The notes: a model not told the origin generated them from the letters alone. Shown: positions 12,561 through 23,814, counted from the first letter of the stretch. The stretch is 64,000 bases of DNA from Nematopogon swammerdamellus (GCA_946902875.1 OX336343.1:6995754-7059753), one strand, 5' to 3'. Made by a program: numbers and translations.

Positions 12561-12865
12561 ATAAATGTGTTCTATCGCTTATTCCATGGGGAGTGCTCGG
12601 AGCAGCTGTTTAACGCTATCCCACCGTCCCGTTTCCACCGCCGCACCACGCGCACTGGGCCGGGATTGCATCACTACACGCTGGACTTATCGCGTACCAA
12701 TCGCTTCTGTAGAACTTTCTCTACAGAACCGGTAAACTCTGGGATGCTCCCCCTGCCCATATATTTCTCAAAAAGTACAGTCTCGGGTCCTTCAAGAAGT
12801 GCGTGAATGTCAGGCCGGCATGGCATTCGCAAATCTCGCATAAAACCGAATGTCCATGGCCGTCG
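12560..12865 (+). pseudogene. 3' fragment of LINE family B
   Basis: The translation contains FYRLFHGECSEQLFNAIPPS and RTTRTGPGLHHYTLDLSRTN, matching in order the C-terminus of the minus-strand fragment at 45.65-46.27 kb (FYRLFHGECSEELFNAIPPS). Frame changes occur after NRFCRTF. It ends with the family's CCGAATGTCCATGG(C/G)CGTCGTTAG-type tail. It is a dead 5'-truncated copy. Confidence 0.75.
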
Positions 12866-13169
12866 TTAGGTACCATACACCGCCGCAGTATTCGAACCTC
12901 AAACCATTTGAGAGCAAGAGTTAAAGCCAAGACAGCGCTGACCACCCGCCGCTCCGCACATTTATATTCTTATTTACTTTGTTTTTAATTAACAATTGTG
13001 GCGTTGGAGTGTAGTCATTACGTGAGCCCTATTCTTATATCGTACTGTACGCAAACATGTTGTCATGCATGTGATAAAACGCACATTATGATATAAGTAG
13101 TACCCATAGGTAATGAAAACATCAAACTGTTTTGCGTTAAACATTTTTATAAACGTTAAACCTTTCTAT

Positions 13170-14170
13170 AACATATTTTTTAACCGACTTCCAAAAAAGG
13201 AGGAGGTTCTCAATTCGTCTGTATGTTTTTTTTTTTTTTTATTTTTTTTTTTATTTTTTTTATTTTTATTTTTTTGTATGTTTGTAACACGATTTCTCCG
13301 TCAATTGAGGGCCGATTTAGAAAATTCTTTTTTTGTTAGTTAGGTCATACTTCCGAGGTGGTCCCATTTCAATTTTATCGAAATTGGTTCAGTGGTTTTC
13401 GAAAAATCAGCATAATACTATGGTGTGTGGTTACCTTCAGCAAAACTTGTGATGTGGTCGTTTTCGGCAATTTTCAGTTTGATAAATTAGTATGGTGTGT
13501 GGTTACCTTCAGCAAAACATTTGTGATGTGGACTTATTCAGCAATTTGCAGTCTGACACATATGGCGAATAATTCTGTACCACTTCAATCGATTTCGATT
13601 ATTCGATTTCGATTATTCTTTTTTATGTAATATTACTAAAAAGAATGAAATAAAAACTGTTTTAAAAAATATTAAACCGATTTCCAAAAAACAAAAAAAA
13701 AAAAACTAAAAAGTATTAAATACCTAATATTTTGAAATTTTCTCTGTCCTGTTGAAATACATGAATCGATATACTAGTGATACATATTCGGACCCTTGTT
13801 TCATGAATATTCTAAATTTGAAATTTTTTTATCTTTTCCGACCGGCGTTTAATTTATTATGGTACCTGGCCAGTACCTACTGTACCGAGTACCATCGAGC
13901 TGGTTTGATGATGGAGACAGAAGGTGGCCATAGGAACTCCTAAACTACACATGATAAACCCATCGTGTTTGGGCTCGTTGCATTTGTCTTCACGAGAAAT
14001 TTACTTTAGACCTAAAAGATTCTCAATTCGACGGTATGTTTTCTTTTTTTGGATGTTTGTTACGCGATTACTCCGTCAATTGTGGGCCGATTTTGAAAAT
14101 TCTTTTTTTTTTTATTTGAAAGGGGATAACCCTGAGGTTTTTGAAGTGAAAACTTCTTTAGCGGCTCTTG
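13170..14170. repeat. Low-complexity lepidopteran repeats and small direct repeats
   Basis: ACCGACTTCCAAAAAAGGAG near 13,182 leads into a long T-rich run and GTTTGTAACACGATTTCTCC. A relative is at 14,030-14,110 (GTTTGTTACGCGATTACTCC). TGGTGTGTGGTTACCTTCAG occurs at about 13,423 and 13,493, a 70-bp direct repeat. 13,905-13,990 is a reverse-complement relative of the 120-bp tandem unit at 17.6-18.1 kb. Confidence 0.6.
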
Positions 14171-14299
14171 GCACTTTTTTAGGTGGGTAAAAATGTATAA
14201 CTCGCGACATCGCGTCAGCGTCATTTTTAAAATGAAACCTTAAGTCATTGCGTTAAGGGTTAAGTTAGAGTGGCACGGGATCTGCCGGCACTCCCGGAG

Positions 14300-14511
14300 T
14301 GCAACTGTTAAGTAGGGTTCCGTAACACGTTTATGTCTGTCCATTCTACTAAGTTCTGCAAAATGAATGTAGGGTTCCGTAACATATGCATGTCTATCCG
14401 TTCTACTAAATTTTACAATTTTCAACCAAGGTCCTCCGACGGTTATTTTATAATAAAAGTAGGCTTCCGTAACACGTTTATGTCTGTCCATTCTACTAAG
14501 TTCTGCAACAT
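14300..14511. repeat. Short imperfect direct repeats
   Basis: Variants of TTCCGTAACACGTTTATGTC followed by TCTACTAAGTTCTGCAA occur at about 14,318, 14,376 and 14,467. They lie against the tail of the next SINE. Confidence 0.6.
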
Positions 14512-14852
14512 CACCTACAACGTCCGTGATGTCAGCCCATAACACCAGTGCCATGTCAGTGCTTCCCCCTTTGATCGTGCTGACTACACTGAACTGGTCG
14601 GAAAACACAAACTATTTACATAGCCGTTTCGACCGACGTTTAATTCAGTGCGGTGGTACCAACCCGGGAAGGTTAAACCCTACCACCAAGTAAAATTACG
14701 AGGGAAGGGACTTACAGTTTTACGAGGAATCCGAACCTTGGTCAGCCTCCAACGGTCAGCGGTCACCCATCTAAGCACTGACCGCACCCAGCGTTGCTTA
14801 AAATTCAATAGCGACAGTTGACTGTCTGCACCACTGAGCTATCGAAGCTGAC
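14512..14852 (-). mobile_element. SINE family B, nearly full-length
   Basis: On the minus strand the head begins near 14,852 with a tRNA-like A box (TAGCTCAGTGGTGCAG). It is followed by a 5S rRNA-like block (GTTAAGCAACG in the full copy at 18.8 kb; here slightly diverged) and GGTTCGGATTCC. The body has the shared core, and the tail ends in GCTGACATCACGGACGTTGT. Confidence 0.8.
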
Positions 14853-15016
14853 GTGGTCCTATTTTAATTGGGTCAAGATCGGATTGGAAAGCGAGGCGGA
14901 ATCGCGAGGCCGAAGGCCGAGCGATTCCGCCGAGTACATTAATAGCAAAAAATTACTAAAAAAAACTGTGAAATAAAAAAAAAGTTTTAAAAAACATAAA
15001 ACCGACTTCCTAAAAA

Positions 15017-15312
15017 AAGTAAAACTAAAAAACTATTTAAAATAAAAATATAAAAACCGCCTTCAAAAATATATGAAATAAAAACCTAAAAAAAAAAACG
15101 AACCCTAGAGTTGAAGGCGGTGCTAAAGCAAGCAAAATGATGCATGAAAGAAAACATGAGCGGATGATAATATCCTTTGTGATTTGTGTAGCCTTTTTAG
15201 CACCGCCTTCAACTCTAGGGTTCGTTTTTTTTTTTAGGTTTTTATTTCATATATTTTTGAAGGCGGTTTTTATATTTTTATTTTAAATAGTTTTTTAGTT
15301 TTACTTTTTTTA
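15017..15312. repeat. Foldback element, about 115-bp arms
   Basis: The left arm, 15,017-15,127 (CTAAAAAACTATTTAAAATA through GAACCCTAGAGTTGAAGGCG), is the near-perfect inverse of 15,198-15,312. About 70 bp of spacer separate them. The transcript would form a long, nearly perfect hairpin. Confidence 0.85.
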
Positions 15313-17066
15313 TCTTATCAAGAATCGTCTTCAAGATCGTCCATTTTGATATTCTCACTGCATGGGCGGGCTTCATTGCAGTTCCGCGTCTTTCAGTTCG
15401 GAGTTGCCTAATTGAAAATGGATACGGAACCCTAAAAAAGATGCAGCTTAAAGTGGCCCACTTAGTGTGCGACCGTCGTCGTCGGTGCCAGCAAGTAGTT
15501 ACTGAAAGTTTCCGATATCTAATTTTTTTTTCTACATAATTTATAAAAAAAATAATTGAAGATTGGGTACATTTAGGATTAATTATTGCTTATTAGATTT
15601 TTATGATTAAGGCAAAGAAAGTCAATTTTAAAATAATTGTTACGTATTATGATGGTTAATTGTTACGATATTTAAAAATTTTATCAGAAAATTATATAAA
15701 TGAATACATCGATAAGATGTATTGTATAGCAATACGCTTTTATTAGAAAAAAAAAAATCAGCATTCAGTATTGTGTCCAAAGTACCTACCTATGAAGTAA
15801 CAGGGCGGCTATTGTAGTAGAATAAATCGGTTGAGAGGCATTCATTTCTATCACAAAAGACGCTCGAAAGTACCAACAAAGCCTCCACGAAGGTCATACT
15901 TTTCTTGTATTTCACTCATGTTTTCTGGTACAGAATAATAATTTCTTTGCCCTTGGATCTTATTGATATCTGTTCGAATAAACGCAGCTTATATAGGTAC
16001 CGATATATGTGAATACTGCGCACTAATTAGTCTAATTCTGCACGGTGTCAAATAATTTGTACCTCTATGTTTCTTGGACACACACACATGCGATCAATTC
16101 AGTATAGCCACAATTTTGTATCTTTATATTTTTAATGTGACTTATTACATTTCTTTGTAATAAACTTTTAGTAATAGTTGTTCATTTTCTATATTTAAGG
16201 ATCAAAATTGACGATGACACTATACACTGGTGTATAGTAATCTATATAAAAGATGTATGTAATATAGGTAATGTAAATAGGCAGAGTGGTCAGATTCTTA
16301 AGAATTGATGTCTATGCTGTAAATCTTGCTGTAGTTCTTGTGAGCGGTAGTATGGGTTATTTATTGGTAAATTACTATAATATAATACTTATAAGATACT
16401 AACAAAATATTGTGACTTGCGAAGTTTTTTTTGCCATTTTGGTCTTCGCATTGAATGTAGAACTGATGGAATTTTCGACATGTCCAAGCGTAGGATACAT
16501 ACCTATGAATAAAATTATACAATAAACAAATAAACAATACATTAATTAGTACTAACGTACAGAAGGATCACTCTGCGAAGACTCATACATAAATAGCTTA
16601 CTCTTGTTACGACGCAATAAGGTGCAATTCAGCTCGCACAGCGCTGCTTGCCTAAAATTATATTCACCTACAACACCCTTCTCTTTCTATCGCGTAGCTC
16701 TATCTCTCTTAGTTGGGTTATATTTAAAACATATATTAATACAATCATCCATAATCAACGCAATCTATTTTGATTAAACATTTCAAGATAGAACGCACAA
16801 TTCCAACGTTAATTTTAACAATTGAGCAACTAGGCAGTGCTACTTATCACGAAGAGCAGAGCTGAAGGTGAATATAAAGCAGTTTGACATGTTTGTATAC
16901 AGCTAATGAAGCCTCCAGGCCGGAGGAACACCTCATTAGCACCTGTAGAGGACGAGGCACATTTTCTACCTGATCTTGTATTCCGCACTTTGAATGTCAA
17001 GTGACTAAAATAAATAATTCGTATAGTTGTTGCATCTGATAAAGACGCAGACTTTATCAGGCGTCA
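15313..17066. other. Unassigned AT-rich DNA
   Basis: No gene, convincing exon or relative of the other repeat families was seen. Confidence 0.3.
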
Positions 17067-17375
17067 TTTTTTTTATGTAATCCGGTATGTTTGTATGAGT
17101 CGGAGGGGTCAAAGCACATGCTCCGACCAGCCAATATTACCTCCGAGAAGGTAGGTGCCATACGGGAGACTTCTCTGGATTGCTGGCTATACTGGACTAG
17201 AGGAGAACACAACCGAGGCCATGCGGCCATTTTACATCCAGTACGGTGGTATCAACCCAGGCGGCTACAATTTGAACCTACCACCTAGTAAGGGGCAAGG
17301 GAAGGGACCCACAGTTTTAAACCAGTTCCGAACGGTGAAACAGCAGGTAAATTTATTCGTCGGAAAAAAATCACA
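17067..17375 (-). mobile_element. SINE family A lacking the tRNA head
   Basis: Reading the minus strand, it begins within the linker after the head, contains the core (TAGGTGGTAGGTTCAAATTG), and ends with the CCTCCGACTCA-type 3' domain and an A tract. The apparent plus-strand open frames here are antisense SINE sequence. Confidence 0.8.
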
Positions 17376-17574
17376 GATCTCATGCAAAATGAACGTAACA
17401 AAATAAAAAAAGTATTACATTTATATATTTTTTATTATTTTTCAAAAACACACAAGCAGTTTAAAAAATGTTAACTAAAATTTAGACAGAAAAAGAGATA
17501 AGCTTGACATTATGTCTAACTAAAGTAACAAATTAATAAATACCAAATATACAAATATAATATAGGAAAGGTTA

Positions 17575-17620
17575 GAAGAAGGTTAGAAGATGCGTCGCTA
17601 CGCAACGCATCTTCTAACCT
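17575..17620. repeat. Perfect hairpin
   Basis: GGTTAGAAGATGCGT is the exact inverse of ACGCATCTTCTAACC around an eight-base loop. It is preceded by a direct copy of its first bases (AGGTTAGAAGAA). Confidence 0.8.
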
Positions 17621-17626
17621 AACATA

Positions 17627-18100
17627 TATACTTGCGCAGACAAATCCAACGAGCCCAAACACGATGGGCTTATCATGGGTAGTTTAGGAGTTCCTATGGC
17701 TTCCTTCCGGCTCTATCATCAGGACCCTGGAAATCATTATATGACTAGAGTACTTGCGAAGACAAATCCAAAAAGCCCAAACATGGTGCGTTTATCATGT
17801 GTAGTTTAGGAGTTCCTATGGCTTCCTTCCGGCTCCATCATCAGGACCCTGGAAATAACTAACTAGAGTACTTGCGAATACAAATCCAACGAGCCCAAAC
17901 ACGGTGGATTTATCACGTGTGGTTTAGGAGTTCCTATGGCTTCATTCCGGCTCCATCATCAGGACCCTGGACATCATATTATATGAAAAGAGTACTTGCG
18001 AAGACATATCCAACGAACCCAAATACGATGGGCTTATCATGTGTAGTTTAGGAGTTCCTATGGCTTCTTTCCGGTTCCATCATCAGAACCCAACTAACAA
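17627..18100. repeat. Tandem array, four units of about 120 bp
   Basis: CTTGCG(C/A)AGACAAATCCAACG-like starts are at 17,631, 17,753, 17,871 and 17,995, with spacings of 122, 118 and 124. Each unit has TTTAGGAGTTCCTATGGCTT and CCATCATCAGGACCCTGG. A single inverted relative lies at 13.9 kb. The array sits between two partial SINE A copies. Confidence 0.85.
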
Positions 18101-18104
18101 ACTA

Positions 18105-18387
18105 CTACACTGGACTAGAGGAGAACACAACCGAGGCTGCTATGCGGCGGTCTTACATCCAGTACGGTGGTACCAACCCAGTCGGCTACAATTTGAGCCT
18201 ACCACCTAGTAAGGGGCAAGGGAATGGACCTACAGTTTTACACCGGTTCCGAACGGTGAAGCAGCTGTAGTTATGCACGTAATTTTGTTCGTCAGAAAAA
18301 ACTCATTGGTTCACGCCGACCGGATTCGAACCGCGGACCTCTCGCATGAGAAGCCGATGCCCAAAGCAATAGGCCACCCGTCGCTTA
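18105..18387 (-). mobile_element. SINE family A with head, 3'-truncated
   Basis: The minus-strand head near 18,387 keeps GGATTCGAACC complementarity (B box GGTTCGAATCC) and the A box GGCC(T)ATTG-type sequence, slightly damaged. The body runs to CTCTAGTCCAGTG and stops before the 3' domain. Confidence 0.75.
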
Positions 18388-18825
18388 CAAAAAAATAGCT
18401 GTAACGTGACTGTACAATCAGGCAAAATATTGAAAACTTCTACAAAGTAGGTATATATATTATATATTGAGATTCAATATCACTTTAGCCGTTCCGTAGC
18501 GTGTAGGCGTGTGAAAGCTCAAGAGGATTAAGTTTCGATTCAGGTTTTCTAAGTAATGCCCTAAACTAAAACAACCATATACATAGGCGAATATAATGCT
18601 ATGTAGGGAACAGTACCTACGTGGTGTGAGGTGTCTGCTCTCGTGGCGGTGATGCATTGAACAGGTATCAATGAATGGTATGTGTATTATTTTGTTTGTG
18701 CTCTTAAATATCTAATGTTTTTTCTTTTCTCTTCTTTGGCAACTTGACCAATGCTTGTGCCTCATGAACGTGAGTGTTACTTCATAAATATTGTAAATTT
18801 TATACTCACTCGTGTATACTTGACA
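18388..18825. other. Unassigned AT-rich DNA
   Basis: Only short open frames; nothing recognised. Confidence 0.3.
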
Positions 18826-19215
18826 GCCTCGATAGCTCAATGGTGCAGACAGTCGACTGTCGCTATTGATGGTTAAGCAACGCTGCGGGCCGGTCAGTAC
18901 TTGGATGGGTGAACGCTCAACCGTTGGAGGCTGACCGTGGTTCGGATTCCACGTAAAACTGTAGGTTCCTTCCCTTCTTACCTTACTAGATGGTAGGGTT
19001 CAACCCGCCCGGGTTGGTACCACCGCACTGAATGAAAAGTCGGTCGAAACGGCTATGTAAATAGTTTGTGTTTTCCGTATAGTTCAGTGTAGCCGGCACG
19101 ACCGAAGGGAAGCACTGACATGGCACCTAGTTCACCCGGTGTTGTGGGCTGACATCACGGATGTTGTGATGTTGTAGGTGATGTAGCCAACCGTGTCAGT
19201 TTAAAAAAAAAATAT
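18826..19215 (+). mobile_element. SINE family B, full-length tRNA/5S chimera
   Basis: This is the best copy for reading the head. CCTCGATAGCTCAATGGTGC is a tRNA A box. GGTTAAGCAACGCTGCGGGC and GGTCAGTACTTGGATGGGTG reproduce the internal promoter region of 5S rRNA (A box, intermediate element, C box). GGTTCGGATTCC then matches a tRNA B box. The body includes CCTTACTAGATGGTAGGG and GGGTTGGTACCACCGCACTG. The tail has GGGAAGCACTGACATGGCAC and GCTGACATCACGGATGTTG, ending in AAAAAAAA. It is non-autonomous and presumably Pol III transcribed. I recall HaSE3 of Helicoverpa armigera as a 5S/tRNA SINE of this kind. Confidence 0.85.
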
Positions 19216-19845
19216 TTTATATATCGGCTGTTCTTGTACTCATCACTTGTGAAATACGCCGCTGGTTACATACCTAATTAGTTTAAATTGTTAACTTTCT
19301 TTATAACTACTACATGTATGCAACTGTTTGTATTTACGGAATAAATAAATAAAAATAAAATACGCCGAAGTAGGTTTTACTAAAGTTTATCTTATTTTCA
19401 TCATGGAGGGCAGCGGTAGCGGCAGGCGTTTAGTGATGAATCGATGGCGGATGCGGATGTTGTCGCAGGTGCTTCTCAGACACGCTGAGACGACGACGGC
19501 TTGAAGGATGGGGCGCTTTTAGAGGATCACTGTCATCTACATACATCACTCTACCTCGCCCCCCGCCTCCCCGCCTACCCGCCCCACAACACCGGCATTG
19601 TGCTGCCATCGTGGAATTTAAAAGAATAGAAGTGATATTGTTATAGGCTGTATTTATTATTAAAGATTTAACGCCTAGTCACCTCCGAGCTATGTGGCTC
19701 GATGTTTCGGGCCAAACGTATGCCCATGGCCAGATTAAGGATCCCGCTCGCCCTGAGCTTAGATTTTAAAATTTCAGATTTACAATTTTGTCGTTTCAAC
19801 CAACTTCATCGAAGGAGGTTTTTTTATATAGAAACTGTTGACTAA
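19216..19845. other. Unassigned, with a GC-mixed pocket
   Basis: 19,430-19,536 read on the minus strand is a 34-codon frame ending in TAA with RRRLSVSEKHL. It would fit a phase-1 acceptor (ATGTAG), but there is no pyrimidine tract. On the plus strand the same segment reads MEGSGSGRRL and continues to a stop. Neither is established. Confidence 0.2.
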
Positions 19846-20075
19846 ATCACCTACAACATCCGTGATGTCAGCCCATAACACCGGGTGAACTAGGTGCCAT
19901 GTCAGTGCTTCCCTTCATTTCATATCGGCTACACTGAATTGGACGGAAAACACGAACTATTTACATAGCCGTTTCGACCAACGTTTCGTTCAGTGCGGTG
20001 GTACCAACCCGGCCGGGATAAACCCTACTACCTAGTAAGCTAAGAAGGGAAGGGACCTACAGTTTAACGGTTTCA
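19846..20075 (-). mobile_element. SINE family B, 5'-truncated
   Basis: The minus strand shows the core and tail (CATCCGTGATGTCAGCCCAT on the plus strand) but not the 5S head; it stops after CTTACTAGGTAGTAGGG. Confidence 0.8.
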
Positions 20076-20374
20076 GTAGGAGGTTTTCAATTCCAACGGA
20101 ATGTTTATTTTTCACATCTTTTAACGGTTTCCGACTGCTCATAAAGGTGATGCCACTTCTGCACTTTTGATTGTGAGGCTGCCCCCGTGGAGCGCCCGGC
20201 ACCGGTGCGCGCCGCTGAAGAAAAACAGCGCTTTGCAGAGTAATAGGAAAGAACTGAGTAAGCACTTGATAAATTGGGAAGTAGCTTTTGCAAAATGCCT
20301 CAAGTCACAAATTTTACAAATATTAAATAATGGTACACAAGTGGTATAATACAATACAGGGTGTATTTCGTTAG

Positions 20375-20455
20375 TCGGTTCTGCAGATCTTTCCTCTACA
20401 GAACCGTAACCCTCACATACGACCGAATGTCCATGGGCGTCGTTAGACACCTTAT
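20375..20455 (+). pseudogene. Tail fragment of LINE family B
   Basis: TCTTTCCTCTACAGAACCG and CCGAATGTCCATGGGCGTCG match the 3' end of the family B LINE fragments. Confidence 0.6.
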
Positions 20456-21207
20456 GGATAGTCTAGACACGTCACGGCGCCATATGTCGCGCTTTAAATT
20501 AAAAAAAAAGCAGTCAATACATTGATTTCAACATGGTAATCCTAAATGTGTGGGAAGTATTCTGCATGAATTTATAAAAACTGTCGTGTTTGTGCATTGA
20601 ATGAATTTATAAGTGCGGGTCGGACGGACAGATGGCATAGAATTGGTAATAGGGTCCCGTACCATATTAAAATTTTATTAATTAATTATATTTATATTAC
20701 GTAGTTCCTACTGATCCCACAAATCAGCTCCTCCTTAATGTGTCGAAAACGCCTGTAACTTAATACCCAGGCAAATATTGTGTTATTGAGATGCAATTAT
20801 ATATATATTTTGACAGTACCTAGTTCGAATTTTAAATCTTCATAAATAACGAATTTTTACAACCTCCGTTCCTTTAATAATACATTTTTTAGTAAATCTG
20901 TTTATGTGATGTAATGTGAAAATTGGGATTGCGACTGAATCTGATTTTAATTAACGAGCCCTAAAAAGTGTTTCCACTAATAGATGCTCGCGTTAACTGT
21001 GTCGGTCTATTTAACTAATTTTTGAGTAACGTATAGTAGTGATGATAAACCAGGGATGATGAAATACATTTAAAAGAGGGCCAAATCAAAAGAGAAAATT
21101 TTTGGCGGTTAGCCCGTCCGCCACCTTTTCACCTCCCCTCGCATTTAGAAGCTACGCACAATGCTGACTACATTTTGCAATCAACAAGTATTTTATGACC
21201 ATTTTTT
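20456..21207. other. Unassigned AT-rich DNA
   Basis: A fragment of the common repeat may lie near 20,610-20,665 (GGTCGGACGGACAGATGGC). No gene is recognised. Confidence 0.3.
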
Positions 21208-21440
21208 TTTAAATAATCCGGTATGCGTGGCTGAGTCGGAGGGCCCAAAGCGCATGCTCCGACCAGCCAATATCACCTCCGAGAAGGTAGGTGCCATACC
21301 GTAGACTTCCCTGGATTGCTGCACTAGAGGAGAACACAACCGAGGCTGCTATGCGGCCATCTTACATGCAGTACGGTGGTACCAACCCAGTCGGCTACAA
21401 TTTGAGCCTACCACCTAGTAAGGGGCAAGGGAAGGGATAG
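21208..21440 (-). mobile_element. SINE family A, head missing
   Basis: It is well conserved from the core (CTACCACCTAGTAAGGGGC on the plus strand) to the 3' domain (GCTGAGTCGGAGGGCCCAAA). A ten-base deletion occurs after GGATTGCTG. Confidence 0.85.
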
Positions 21441-21871
21441 GTATACATACGGAAGCCTATTGCTAAGCCTACGCTCCATCTGTCTTGTCTGTCTGTTCTA
21501 CTGCTGTATATTTTGAACCGTAATAGGTAGCCGGGTGAACTTTTCACAGAATACCTGTTAATATGGCGGATATATATTGATGCCGGATATGCCAACAAAT
21601 AATAAAAAAAAGCAAAAATTAAAAAAAATTGTGATGGTCCTCATACAAGAAACTTGTTATATTTTCAGCGCCATCTACCGAACGATTATTAACCATTTTA
21701 AATACAAAATAATGAAGGGTAACCGATAGATGGCGTGGGGCGTGAACACATCTAATTAGGTTGCCATCTTACTTGCTAGATACGAAGGACTCATTATATC
21801 AATACAAAATAAACTGTGACAAACGCGAGATACGCGCGAGTGCGACCACGTGACTGCTGCACACAATCGTT
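21441..21871. repeat. Common lepidopteran interspersed repeat
   Basis: GGAAGCCTATTGCTAAGCCT, TGTCTGTCTGTTC and TAGATGGCGTG parallel the copy at 39,320-39,655. No coding potential. Confidence 0.55.
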
Positions 21872-21975
21872 ATGGGGAAGCACTGACATGGCACCTAGTT
21901 CACCAAGGTGTTATGGGCTAACATCACGAATGTAGTAGGTGATGTAGACAACCGTTTCAGTTTCCATGAAAAAAA
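21872..21975 (+). mobile_element. SINE family B, tail only
   Basis: GGGAAGCACTGACATGGCAC, ATGGGCTAACATCACGAATG and GTAGGTGATGTAGACAACCG are the family's 3' domain. Confidence 0.75.
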
Positions 21976-22348
21976 TACGTGCAAGAAGGAACCGTTGTAA
22001 AACTGTAGGTCGCTCCCCACACAGTACCACGACAGTGCAGAGTTTATTTCAGTCAATATTGGTATCGCGAAAAGTGTGATTCGAAAAACAGTTTGAACGC
22101 ACATTAGGTACCTACTCTACAGTCCCAAAGCAAACGCTGTCGCTGTACGTACACCGCACATCGCTGAAACTGAAACTGTGTAAACAACTGCTACCTACGT
22201 GTATAGTCGACAACGAATCTGCATATAAATCACTGTAATAACCCGATGTACAGTGACCACTAAACCTGCAGTCATGCCTCTGGAACTTCGTCACGATGAT
22301 ATTTAACCGCCTCGCATAGTGTTATCAAAGACGCAAGCTTATTTGTGG

Positions 22349-22551
22349 CTATGACAGAGTTCTAACGGCGTGTTTTCTATTTGAAAATGGAATGTATGGG
22401 GGTGTCGGAAGCAGAGTGGAGGCGGACGTTGATTCAGGCACAAAAGGCCAGCCGCAGCTCGACACCGGCGCGGGCCGCTCGCCGCTCCCTGGCGACCGCA
22501 CCGCACGGTCTAATGCGCGGCAGGATCTGTTGCTCTGCCACAGAATATGCC
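22349..22551 (-). CDS. Candidate further cytoplasmic exon of the Dscam-like gene
   Basis: A reasonable acceptor on the minus strand (CGTCTCATTCTTAG) precedes 22,551. The phase-1 frame, which fits the donor of the 23,955-24,029 exon, stays open for 66 codons to TAG at 22,349-22,351. The peptide starts HILWQSNRSCRALDRAVRSP and later has ERPAPVSSCGW. Third positions are strongly GC-biased in the first half, as in the secure exons. Against it: no recognised motif, and a second frame (AYSVAEQQILPRIRPCG) is also open for 37 codons. Whether it is internal or terminal is unknown. Confidence 0.28.
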
Positions 22552-22829
22552 CTAAGAATGAGACGTGTGTTTCAGCTCAATTCCAGTAAAATTTCGCCAT
22601 AATAGACACACAATAGGCGTTTGAGACTCTAGCAGGTTTGAAAGTACATGACATTTAGAATTAATTACAAATAAACGAAATTCCTTGCAGGCTCGTTTCG
22701 TAGTTTTAATCGAACGGGATATCAAAATAACAGTGTCAAGTTCAAGAGTCATAGTTGTACTACTAGGAATGCTTAACATACTTTTATTTTTATTTATTTG
22801 GAAAATCAACAGTTTATACATATATATCT

Positions 22830-23000
22830 ATATCTGTATCTGAATATACAATCCACGGATCTTCACATCGCGGGTTAATAGCCTTTCTCCAGCAACATTA
22901 GTCCAACTCCAAGCCGGACTGGCACCTGCTCGGCGGTGAAATTGGCTGCGCCTGACGTTTCGACTTCGGGCTAAGCCACCCAGTTCGGAAGCAATAAAAA
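22830..23000 (+). pseudogene. 3' tail of LINE family D
   Basis: CGCGGGTTAATAGCCTTTCT, CAGCAACATTAGTCCA and AAGCCGGACTGGCACCTGC are the inverse of the tail next to the family D fragment at 62.0-62.55 kb. It ends with a short A tract. Confidence 0.7.
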
Positions 23001-23013
23001 AAATGTATATTTA

Positions 23014-23140
23014 TCTGTTGATGTCTAACGCCGTCCATGGACATTCGGTAGTATGTGGGGGTCGCGCTGCACACAGATTCACACCCTCCTGAAATGATCC
23101 TGACGACTGTACTTGGAGGAAATAATTATGTGTTAGAGAG
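23014..23140 (-). pseudogene. 3' tail of LINE family B
   Basis: GTCTAACGCCGTCCATGGAC and ATTCGGTAGTATGTGGGGGT match the tail at 45.7 kb. It sits head-on against the family D tail. Confidence 0.65.
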
Positions 23141-23299
23141 AGTTCCACAAGTATATCTGCAATGTTGAATCAGGCTACGCAGTGTATTCAGCGAGTAAGA
23201 TAGCCGCCGCCGTCACGGCCGCGTGACTCTTGTGCAAACAACTTTTGTCACACGCCACGAGATGTCGCCACCTGATATGTGTGTGTGTAAAGGTTGTTG

Positions 23300-23505
23300 C
23301 TGTAGGAAATCTCTACAGTGTAGAGATTTCCCTCTACATTGACTCCTGTTCAGACAAGTCTCAGGGGAGACATGCGAGGTTGGCTTGGCTGTGCCTGTAC
23401 ATACAGTTGTGTTGTAGCGTAGAGTAGTATATAGGGGGATTTGGTGGAGCGATACGATGCCTCGCATTTTGTTAATAGCTAAATACGAGGCATCGTATCG
23501 CCACG
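23300..23505. repeat. Perfect palindrome and hairpin
   Basis: 23,307-23,333 is a perfect palindrome centred in CTACAGTGTAG. 23,448-23,502 is a hairpin with arms GCGATACGATGCCTCG and CGAGGCATCGTATCGC and a 21-base loop. Confidence 0.8.
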
Positions 23506-23814
23506 CCGCCGCCAATGATGTTATATGAGCGGTAAAATGAAACTATTGGTCGAAATAGAATTGATTTATTTATTGTATAAATTTTGTATAGACAGGTATA
23601 TCGCATTTTTACCTAATACACAGACTAATGAATAAAATTTATCTAAAATGTTGGCAGTTTGGCTTCTCAACTCCCTGAGTCCTGTGAGCAACCTGGCGAA
23701 GGAACAACAGTGTGGGTTACAATCAAATTATAAACAAAAAGTTTATTTTTGAAGAAGGGATTTTTGGTTATTTTTTATAGGTATATTAAATACTGCTGGT
23801 GATCGGAGAGACAG
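23506..23814. other. Unassigned AT-rich DNA
   Basis: No gene or repeat relative recognised. Confidence 0.3.

Noticed and set aside
18860..18930. A 5S rRNA gene
   Set aside because: Only the internal promoter part of 5S is present, embedded in a SINE with several copies.
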